Shown: one piece after another, positions 14,087 through 20,184 of the stretch
Layout of the letters: each line of letters starts with the position of its first letter
How positions within the stretch are numbered: the stretch's first letter is position 1
Assembly (NCBI GenBank): GCA_002309155.1
Contig: DBXB01000030.1
Span: forward strand, 1-20,184
Length of the DNA: 20,184 nucleotides
Direction: 5' to 3'
From: Bacteroidales bacterium UBA1223
GTDB taxonomy: Bacteria; Bacteroidota; Bacteroidia; Bacteroidales; P3
Notes under the pieces: generated by a model
Seen by the model: only the letters and a program-made list of their open reading frames with translations
Told to the model about the DNA's origin: nothing
Database searches by the model: none
Made by a program: the position numbers and the translations under genes

Positions 14087-15553
14087 ATGCGCCCTCTATT
14101 TCTTATCATCGTTTTGTTTCTTTGTGTCGGCGAACTGTCGGCTCAGCGCAACATCGCCATCCACGGTTCTGCCGCCAACGGCGCAGGCCGCAGAGTGGAA
14201 TTGCTGAAAACCAGCGACGCCATCTCTGGACTCGAGTCTGTCATCGACAGCGCCACAATTGATGATAACAACTCCTTCGAGCTGCGTTGCTACGCCAACT
14301 ATCCCATGCTGGTGACTTTGCAGGTCGAAAACTACTCGCAGTCGTTCTTCGTCGAGCCGGCTACCGAGTACTCGGTTTTCATTCCTTCCTTCGACTGGAA
14401 CCTTGATGAGAAACGCAATATCTTCCTCGACCCCGAACCTCTCCCTCTGGTGTTCCAAAACCTAAAGACCGGCAATGTCAATTCTACAATCGACAGCATT
14501 GATAGGTATATCTCTAATTTTGTTAGCGATAACTATTTCTACTTCGATCAAAAGTTTAAGCCGTCGGCATATTATTTCGACAGTCTTGAGACTCTTCTCC
14601 GCAAGACTTTTCCTGATGGACGTAACGATTTTGTCGACCGCTACAAGATGTTCCAGCTGGCTCAGCTGAAATACTCTCTTAAGTTCGACTCTCGTCGCAA
14701 TCTTGTGAACCGCTACATCAAAAACCAGCCGATTCTCTATCACGACGAGAACTATATGTCGCTCTTCGCCACTCTTTACGCCTATTCTATCTCTAAAGGC
14801 ACCAAGGATATCCCCGTCTATCGACTGGCTCACTGGGTCAATAATCTGGATCTGGAGACTTACATCGACTCCATCGGCGTCGACCCTTTGCTGCGTCACG
14901 AGCAGGTGAGGGAACTCGCCGCTCTGCAAGCTCTCCGTGAGTCGTACTATAATTTTCATTACTACAACCCTGACATGGTGGTGAAGATGATTCAGAAGCT
15001 GGCTCAGAAATCCAAGTTCCCAGAACACCGTCTTATCGCCGACAATATCATCCGCTCGTTCCACAACAGGGAAGAGTCTGAGTCGTTCTCTATCTACGAC
15101 GTGTCGCTCCCTGATGTCGACAAGCAAGCCGTCTCCCTCGGCTCTTTTGAGGGCAAATGGATTTACATAGCTTTTGTAAGGTCTGGCGACCCCTTCTCGG
15201 TGTCTGAGATTGAGACTATGGCTCACTTCAAAGAGGATGCTTACAAGAACAAAAACGTGGAGTTTGTATCTATCGACTGCGACAGGGAGTTTCAGAAGAT
15301 GTTCCATTTCCTCAAAAACACCAAGCACGGCGACCGCTTCAACTGGACTTGGCTCCATTTCGATGGCAATTACCAGCTTCTGCGTAACTTCCAGGTCACT
15401 GCCTATCCCTGGTTTGTGCTTATCAACCCCCAGGGAAAGGTGCAGTACGACATCACTCCGGCCCCCTCGTCCGGTTTCCTCCTCAACGCCCCCTGGAATG
15501 ATACCCCTGTTGATGAATCCTCCCCATCAAATCACCCCCTTTTCCGCCGCTAA
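14087..15553 (+). CDS. Exported protein with thioredoxin-like C-terminal domain lacking CxxC
   Basis: A 488-residue protein. The ATG at 14087 gives a clear signal peptide (MRPLFLIIVLFLCVGELSAQ); longer in-frame readings only cross a palindrome and octamers. No lipobox, so it is probably periplasmic. Residues about 20-130 form a beta-rich domain (a DUF4369-like N terminus is possible), and about 140-340 are helical. From about 345 there is a TlpA/thioredoxin-like domain: SIYDVSLPDVDKQAVSLGSFEGKW, then IAFVRSGDPFSVSEIE where family members carry WCxPC, then the cis-proline segment TAYPWFVLINPQGKV (P441). S366-G-D-P-F370 replaces the redox motif, so thiol-disulfide activity is not expected. A binding or structural role is more likely. 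Related exported thioredoxin-fold proteins are common in Bacteroidota. No partner is identifiable here. Confidence 0.8.
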   Translation: MRPLFLIIVLFLCVGELSAQRNIAIHGSAANGAGRRVELLKTSDAISGLESVIDSATIDDNNSFELRCYANYPMLVTLQVENYSQSFFVEPATEYSVFIPSFDWNLDEKRNIFLDPEPLPLVFQNLKTGNVNSTIDSIDRYISNFVSDNYFYFDQKFKPSAYYFDSLETLLRKTFPDGRNDFVDRYKMFQLAQLKYSLKFDSRRNLVNRYIKNQPILYHDENYMSLFATLYAYSISKGTKDIPVYRLAHWVNNLDLETYIDSIGVDPLLRHEQVRELAALQALRESYYNFHYYNPDMVVKMIQKLAQKSKFPEHRLIADNIIRSFHNREESESFSIYDVSLPDVDKQAVSLGSFEGKWIYIAFVRSGDPFSVSEIETMAHFKEDAYKNKNVEFVSIDCDREFQKMFHFLKNTKHGDRFNWTWLHFDGNYQLLRNFQVTAYPWFVLINPQGKVQYDITPAPSSGFLLNAPWNDTPVDESSPSNHPLFRR

Positions 15554-15563
15554 TTTTAACCCC

Positions 15564-15610
15564 TTATCAACATATCAACAATTAAACAATTCAACAATCA
15601 ACATATCAAC
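15564..15610 (+). repeat. ATATCAAC-type octamer leader array (6 units) before argS
   Basis: TTATCAAC, ATATCAAC, AATTAAAC, AATTCAAC, AATCAAC (seven bases), ATATCAAC, then AATTCCCC and the ATG at 15619. The whole 65-base gap 15554-15618 contains no G. No nonamer, decamer or palindrome is present. Confidence 0.88.
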
Positions 15611-15618
15611 AATTCCCC

Positions 15619-17409
15619 ATGATAGATACTTTACTTCTAAACGCCATAGCCACAACGCTTAAGAATTTATATGGACTCGATGTCAACTCCTCCGACATCG
15701 CACTCCAGAAGACTAAGAAAGAATTTACGGGAGACTTCACTCTGGTTGTCTTCCCCTACGTCAAAGCTGCCCGCAAGTCGCCTGAGGCTGTCGCCAATGA
15801 GATTGGCGCGGCCGTCAAGGAGTCTGTCGCGGAAGTCGAAAACTATAATGTCATCAAGGGCTTCCTTAACTTTGTCATCAGCGACAGCTACTGGATCGCA
15901 TTCGCCAACCGCATCGCTGTTGATGAGTGTTTCGGTCTGAAGAAAGCTTCCGACACCGCCGAACCTGTGGTCATCGAATTCTCGTCGCCTAACACCAACA
16001 AGCCGCTCCATCTCGGTCATATCCGCAACAACCTGCTGGGATGGTCGGTGTCTCAACTGCTCGCCGCCGCCGGCGAACGTGTTATTCGTGTCAACCTTGT
16101 CAACGACCGCGGCATCCATATCTGCAAGTCGATGCTGGCTTGGCAACGTTTCGGTAACGGTGAGACTCCTCAGAGTTCTGGCATGAAGGGCGACCATCTG
16201 GTGGGCAAGTACTATGTCGAATTCGACAAACATTACAAACAGGAGGTGGCCGAATTGATGGCCGGCGGCATGGAAGAGGACGAGGCTAAGAAGAATGCTC
16301 CTCTCATGCTCGAGGCTCAGCGGATGCTGAAACTCTGGGAAGACGGCGACGAGGCTATCCGCAGACTGTGGGAGCAGATGAACGGATGGGTGTATGCCGG
16401 TTTCGACGAGACTTATGCTCGTCTGGGTGTGTCGTTCGACAAGATTTACTACGAGTCGCAGACTTATCTGCTCGGCAAGGAGTTGGTTCAGAAAGGTCTG
16501 GACAGTGGTGTGCTGTTCCGCAAGGATGACGGCTCGGTGTGGTGTGACCTCACTGACGCTGGTCTTGACCAGAAATTGTTACTTCGCAAGGACGGCACGT
16601 CGGTATACATGACTCAGGATCTCGGAACTGCTCTGTTGCGACAGCAAGAGTTCGGTGCCCGCCAGCTTATCTATGTCGTCGGCAACGAACAGGACTACCA
16701 TTTCCAGGTGCTGAAAATTATATTGAGCCGTCTGGGATTCGAATGGGCCGACAGCCTGTATCATCTCTCTTACGGCATGGTCGAACTCCCCAACGGTAAG
16801 ATGAAGTCGAGGGAGGGTACCGTCGTCGACGCCGACGACCTTATCGATGTGATGGAACATGACGCCTGCGAGATTTGCGCTGACCGTGGCAAGAATGTGG
16901 AGATGGACGATGAGGAGAAGCAACGTCTCTACCACACTCTGGCTTTGGGTGCGTTGAAATATTTCATCCTCAAGGTCGACCCGACAAAGACCATGCTCTT
17001 CAACCCCGCTGAGAGTATCGACTTTAACGGCAATACGGGTCCTTTCATCCAGTATACCTATGCTCGCATCCGTTCCATAATCCGCAAGGCTGGTGATGAG
17101 AAGAACATCAATATCGCAGAGTCGGCAATTCCTCAGACATTGAACGACAAGGAGAAAGAGGTTCTGAAACTGCTTTACGATATGCCCGCCACAGTTCAAC
17201 AGGCCGCAGCCTCTTACAGTCCGGCAGTCATCGCCAACTATTGCTACGAACTGGCAAAGGCGTTCAACAGTTTCTATCAGGACACCCCAATTCTCCGTGA
17301 GAGCGACACCCAAAGAATGCGTTTCCTCGTCCGCCTCTGCTCCGCCGTCTCGTTAGGCATCAAGAACATGATGTCGATTCTCGGCATCGAGGTTCCTGAA
17401 AGAATGTAA
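15619..17409 (+). CDS. argS: Arginyl-tRNA synthetase
   Basis: A 596-residue cytoplasmic class I aminoacyl-tRNA synthetase that charges tRNA-Arg with arginine. Visible: N-terminal Add1-type domain (KTKKEFTGDFTLVVFPYVKAARKSPEAVA); the HIGH signature as HLGHIRN (H131 to N137) preceded by EFSSPNTNKPLH; the arginine/ATP region RVNLVNDRGIHICKSMLAW; YVVGNEQDYHFQVLK; a KMSK-like loop read as MKSR (395-398), in GKMKSREGTVVDADDL; and the DALR anticodon-binding domain with GPFIQYTYARIRSI and the ending MSILGIEVPERM. Length is normal for the family. The start directly follows an octamer array with no Shine-Dalgarno sequence. The altered KMSK loop is usual for ArgS. Confidence 0.97.
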   Translation: MIDTLLLNAIATTLKNLYGLDVNSSDIALQKTKKEFTGDFTLVVFPYVKAARKSPEAVANEIGAAVKESVAEVENYNVIKGFLNFVISDSYWIAFANRIAVDECFGLKKASDTAEPVVIEFSSPNTNKPLHLGHIRNNLLGWSVSQLLAAAGERVIRVNLVNDRGIHICKSMLAWQRFGNGETPQSSGMKGDHLVGKYYVEFDKHYKQEVAELMAGGMEEDEAKKNAPLMLEAQRMLKLWEDGDEAIRRLWEQMNGWVYAGFDETYARLGVSFDKIYYESQTYLLGKELVQKGLDSGVLFRKDDGSVWCDLTDAGLDQKLLLRKDGTSVYMTQDLGTALLRQQEFGARQLIYVVGNEQDYHFQVLKIILSRLGFEWADSLYHLSYGMVELPNGKMKSREGTVVDADDLIDVMEHDACEICADRGKNVEMDDEEKQRLYHTLALGALKYFILKVDPTKTMLFNPAESIDFNGNTGPFIQYTYARIRSIIRKAGDEKNINIAESAIPQTLNDKEKEVLKLLYDMPATVQQAAASYSPAVIANYCYELAKAFNSFYQDTPILRESDTQRMRFLVRLCSAVSLGIKNMMSILGIEVPERM

Positions 17410-17414
17410 ATCAA

Positions 17415-17450
17415 CCTTAACTTTAACCTTAACTTTAACCTTAACTTTAA
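17415..17450 (+). repeat. CCTTAACTTTAA dodecamer array (3 units)
   Basis: Three perfect 12-base units starting five bases after the argS stop. G-free. Each unit is a pair of related hexamers, CCTTAA and CTTTAA. Unlike other 3' positions it carries no GGTTNNAAA nonamers; instead its sequence resembles their complement. Confidence 0.85.
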
Positions 17451-17460
17451 CTTCAGGTAC

Positions 17461-17508
17461 CATTAACATCTTAACATCTTCACACCTTCACATCTTCACA
17501 CCTTAACC
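17461..17508 (+). repeat. TCTTCACA-type octamer leader array (6 units)
   Basis: CATTAACA, TCTTAACA, TCTTCACA, CCTTCACA, TCTTCACA, CCTTAACC, then CCAATC and an ATG at 17515. G-free octamers again, with different base content from the ATATCAAC arrays but the same period and position. Confidence 0.75.
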
Positions 17509-17519
17509 CCAATCATGCC

Positions 17520-18275
17520 ATGTTCTTTACCGAATCTTTTACTCTCTCTACTCTTATCTGCGACCAGGACGACCGACTGACTCTCTGGGGACTGGCGAGA
17601 CTGTTCCAAGATGTGGCTGGCGACCATTCCGACTCTCTTGGTGTGGGCTTTGAGGGACTGAAACCTCGTCACAAGGCGTGGGTGCTCACTCATGCCTACT
17701 ACGACATACAACGTCTGCCTTTGGCGGGCGAGCGACTGACTCTCCGTACCTGGCCTAAACCAGACAATGGTCTGATAGCTCCCCGTGACTACCAACTGAT
17801 TGACAGCGACGGGATGATCTGTGCCTCTAGTGCCTCTAATTGGGTGGTATTGGATATGGACTCTCGTCGGGTGTCACGACTGCGCGACATCATCCTTCCT
17901 TTCGAGATGGAGAATGACGACGCAACTCGTTTCCACAAGCTGGAGAAACTGGCAATGCCTACTGAGATGAGCCTGCTCAGACATATCGACGTTCCTTATT
18001 CGGCACTCGACCACACTCGTCATGTGAACAATGCGGAGTACATAAAATGGATATGCGACTCAATCCCGGAGATATGTATGTCACGTAACGGAAACCGTAG
18101 CGAGATTTCTGAATTTGAAATAAACTACGTCCGTGAAACGCAATATGGAGACCCTGATGTGAGTCTCCATTGCAGTAATAGTGTTGATGGTGTTGACTTA
18201 GAACGTTTTTACCGCATCTCCAACTCTGGAGGCGTGTCTGTCAACTGTAGGGTCAGGCTTTCTTCTTCTTTCTAG
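17520..18275 (+). CDS. Acyl-ACP thioesterase (FatA/FatB-like, double hotdog)
   Basis: A 251-residue cytoplasmic enzyme that releases free fatty acids from acyl carrier protein. The N-terminal hotdog segment includes LTLWGLARLFQDVAGDHSDSLG and HKAWVLTHAYYDIQRLPLAGERLTLRTWP. The C-terminal hotdog has VPYSALDHTRHVNNAEYIKW, in which D164, H168 and N170-N171 match the conserved D-x-n-x-HVNN region of bacterial and plant thioesterases. Two ATGs lie five bases apart (17515 and 17520). Only the second continues, since the first meets a stop after about 21 codons. The 3' end overlaps the converging topA by 23 bases. With the acyl-CoA ligase at 8929, a release-and-reactivation link for fatty acids is possible, but the two are 7 kb apart. 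Confidence 0.87.
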   Translation: MFFTESFTLSTLICDQDDRLTLWGLARLFQDVAGDHSDSLGVGFEGLKPRHKAWVLTHAYYDIQRLPLAGERLTLRTWPKPDNGLIAPRDYQLIDSDGMICASSASNWVVLDMDSRRVSRLRDIILPFEMENDDATRFHKLEKLAMPTEMSLLRHIDVPYSALDHTRHVNNAEYIKWICDSIPEICMSRNGNRSEISEFEINYVRETQYGDPDVSLHCSNSVDGVDLERFYRISNSGGVSVNCRVRLSSSF

Positions 18276-20184
18276 ACTTTTTTTCGTCCGTCTGACGGAT
18301 AATGGCAACAGCGTCGGCAAGCTTCATGGTCAGAGGATCGATCTTCTCGTTTTTGGGCAGACGGTAGTTGGTGTTCTTGTAAGTGAGATACGGTCCGTAT
18401 TTGCCGTTGTTCGAGACCACCATTTCGCCTTCGTATTCGCCAATCTCGTGGGGATAGAGCTCTTTCATCTTCTCTTTCTCCTGAGCCTGTTTGCGTTTGG
18501 TCTCGATAATCTCGAGGGCGCGTTCCAGAGTGATGGTGTAGGGGTCGTCGTTCTTTGACAGTGAGTAGAATTTGCCCTCGAAACGTACGTATGGTCCGAA
18601 ACGTCCAATACTGACAACAACCTCTTCGCCCTCTGATGTTCCAATGGTGCGAGGTAGAGAGAAGAGGTCGAGAGCCTCTTCGAGAGTGATGGTCTCTATG
18701 CTCTGTCCCTTTTTCATTGAGGCAAAGAGCGGTTTCTCGTCGGTGTTGGTCTCGCCAATCTGAATCAGTGTACCGTAACGGCCAATCTTTGCGTATACGT
18801 TCTTGCCGGTCTTGGGGTCCTGTCCCAGCAGACGTTCGCCACTGGTACGTTTTGAACGGTTCTCGGTCTGTTTTACATTGCGGTGGAAGGGTACGTAGAA
18901 CTGGTCGATGACGTCTCTCCAAGCCTGTGTGCCGTTGGCTATGTCGTCGAAGTCTTTCTCGACTTTGGCGGTGAAGTTGTAGTCCATAATCTCGTTGAAG
19001 TGTTCCATGAGGAACTGATTCACGATGGTGCCGATGTCGGTAGGCAGAAGTTTGCCTTTCTCAGCACCTAAGTGCTCCACCTTTTGTGTCTCTGTGATAT
19101 CCTTGCCGGGAATCATAGTGAGGGTGGTGATCTCCACATCGTGGGGAGCGCGGTCTTCCTTGCTTACATATTCACGTTTAAGAATGGTGGAGATTGTGGG
19201 TGCGTAGGTTGAGGGGCGGCCAATGCCTAGATCCTCAAGTTTCTTCACCAGGCTGGCCTCAGTGTAGCGAGGAGGATGCTGTGTGAAGTGCTGTGTAGCT
19301 TCAGCTATCTCAAGAGTGAGGGGAGAGTCGACAGTAACATGGGGGAGTTTGTGGTTGGGACTGGTCTCTTCCTCGTCGTCGGTCGATTCAAAGTATACTT
19401 TGAGGAATCCCTCGAAGAGTACTTGTTCACCGGTGCAGCAGAACATCTCTTTGCTGTCGGATATGGCGATTTCTACCGTGGTTTTCTCCAGTTCGGCATC
19501 GGCCATCTGTGAGGCGATGGTGCGTTTCCAGATAAGTTCATAGAGGCGACGTCCCGCAGAGTCGGCAGTGATATCTGTGGTTTGCAGATCGGTGGGGCGG
19601 ATGGCTTCGTGAGCTTCCTGAGCTCCCTTGATTTTTGTGTGGTAGTGGCGTGTTTTTACGTAGTTATCGCCAAAGGTCTTAGAGATCTGTGCCTTTGCCA
19701 TGTCGAGGGCGACCTGACTGAGGTTGGTCGAGTCGGTACGCATGTAGGTTATGTATCCCGACTCATACAGTTGCTGGGCAATCTGCATTGTGCGAGCCAC
19801 CGAGAATCCCAGCTTGCGGCTGGCTTCCTGCTGAAGAGTGGAAGTCGTGAACGGAGGTGCGGGACTGCGTCGGGCGGGTTTTGTCTCGACTTTAGTTATC
19901 TTGAAAGTTGATTTTGTTATGCTCTCAAGGAACTGACGAGCTTCCTCCGCGGTGTCGAAGCGGCGGCTGAGTTCGGCGACTAGTTTGCGTTTCTCAGTGT
20001 TGATGAATGTAGCGGTGACACGGAAGAAACTCTGGGATTTGAAGTTGTGGATTTCTTCCTCACGTTCCACAATAAGGCGAACAGCCACACTCTGAACTCG
20101 ACCGGCGCTGAGTGCTGGTTTAATCTTTGCCCAGAGGATGGGGCTTATTTCGTAACCTACCAGACGGTCCAGCACGCGGCGGGC
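18253..20184 (-). CDS. topA: DNA topoisomerase I, C-terminal 643 residues (5' end outside window)
   Basis: TopA relaxes negatively supercoiled DNA through a transient 5'-phosphotyrosine link. The frame runs off the right edge: reading begins ARRVLDRLVGYEISPILW, matching an internal region of E. coli TopA, so the Toprim domain lies outside. Visible: LSAGRVQSVAVRLIVERE; the active-site segment GYITYMRTDST, with the catalytic tyrosine codon at complement 19744-19746; HEAIRPTD; YTEASLVKKLEDLGIGRPSTYAPTI; then three C-terminal Toprim-C-type repeats (YAKIGRYGTLIQIGE, VVVSIGRFGPYVRFEGK, MVVSNNGKYGPYLTYK). It ends in a lysine-rich tail (KKSRKKKKA) with no Cys4 zinc fingers, as in other Bacteroidota. 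The stop at 18253-18255 lies inside the end of the converging thioesterase gene. Confidence 0.97.
   Translation of the reverse strand, partial: ARRVLDRLVGYEISPILWAKIKPALSAGRVQSVAVRLIVEREEEIHNFKSQSFFRVTATFINTEKRKLVAELSRRFDTAEEARQFLESITKSTFKITKVETKPARRSPAPPFTTSTLQQEASRKLGFSVARTMQIAQQLYESGYITYMRTDSTNLSQVALDMAKAQISKTFGDNYVKTRHYHTKIKGAQEAHEAIRPTDLQTTDITADSAGRRLYELIWKRTIASQMADAELEKTTVEIAISDSKEMFCCTGEQVLFEGFLKVYFESTDDEEETSPNHKLPHVTVDSPLTLEIAEATQHFTQHPPRYTEASLVKKLEDLGIGRPSTYAPTISTILKREYVSKEDRAPHDVEITTLTMIPGKDITETQKVEHLGAEKGKLLPTDIGTIVNQFLMEHFNEIMDYNFTAKVEKDFDDIANGTQAWRDVIDQFYVPFHRNVKQTENRSKRTSGERLLGQDPKTGKNVYAKIGRYGTLIQIGETNTDEKPLFASMKKGQSIETITLEEALDLFSLPRTIGTSEGEEVVVSIGRFGPYVRFEGKFYSLSKNDDPYTITLERALEIIETKRKQAQEKEKMKELYPHEIGEYEGEMVVSNNGKYGPYLTYKNTNYRLPKNEKIDPLTMKLADAVAIIRQTDEKKSRKKKKA

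Noticed and set aside
14462..15358. 298-codon antisense open frame over the thioredoxin-fold gene
   Set aside because: No family resemblance, no leader, and it is fully covered by a gene with a signal peptide and a recognisable fold.
17515..17519. ATG at 17515 as start of the thioesterase
   Set aside because: That frame ends after about 21 codons, while the frame from 17520 carries the whole thioesterase.

Overview
The window looks like a chromosomal stretch from a member of the Bacteroidota, probably order Bacteroidales. The evidence is an RprY-type response regulator, a promoter with the Bacteroidota -7 signature (TATCTTTG at 8870), leaders with no Shine-Dalgarno sequence, a very large secreted alpha-2-macroglobulin-family protein, and a TopA ending in tandem C-terminal repeats. 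The species cannot be named from sequence alone. No tRNA, rRNA, CRISPR array, transposase or phage gene was seen.

Layout, left to right: the 3' part of ligA (NAD-dependent DNA ligase, 1-1242); a small outer-membrane beta-barrel resembling PagL lipid A deacylases (1431-2552); a 2017-residue alpha-2-macroglobulin-like exported protein (2700-8753); a long-chain acyl-CoA ligase (8929-10713); an RprY-like response regulator (11015-11716) followed 14 bases later by a PhnP-like metallo-beta-lactamase-fold hydrolase (11731-12510); a GT-B glycosyltransferase (12759-13859); an exported protein with a C-terminal thioredoxin fold but no redox cysteines (14087-15553); argS (15619-17409); an acyl-ACP thioesterase (17520-18275); and, convergent and overlapping by 23 bases, topA on the minus strand (18253 to the window end). 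The genes are a mixture of housekeeping (ligA, argS, topA), fatty-acid metabolism (ligase, thioesterase) and cell-envelope functions (barrel, macroglobulin, thioredoxin-fold protein, glycosyltransferase). They do not form one obvious pathway.

The most unusual content lies between the genes. Most intergenic regions on the plus strand are assembled from a small set of short tandem-repeat modules in a nearly fixed order. First come nonamers GGTTNNAAA just after a stop codon, with almost no C. Next is a constant spacer ending AATCATTT. Then come decamers YCCCTTAACT and/or a 70-72 bp palindrome built of GTGACCN heptads and centred on CGATCG. Last are G-free octamers (type ATATCAAC) running up to the start codon. 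The same heptad family also sits inside the barrel gene as eight in-frame copies and forms the stop-codon region of two genes. The acyl-CoA ligase leader is the exception: it has no modules but a canonical promoter and a GC-rich hairpin. This modular system of repeats is the best candidate here for something undescribed. What it does (translation leader, RNA stability element, mobile repeat, phase variation) is not settled by the sequence.
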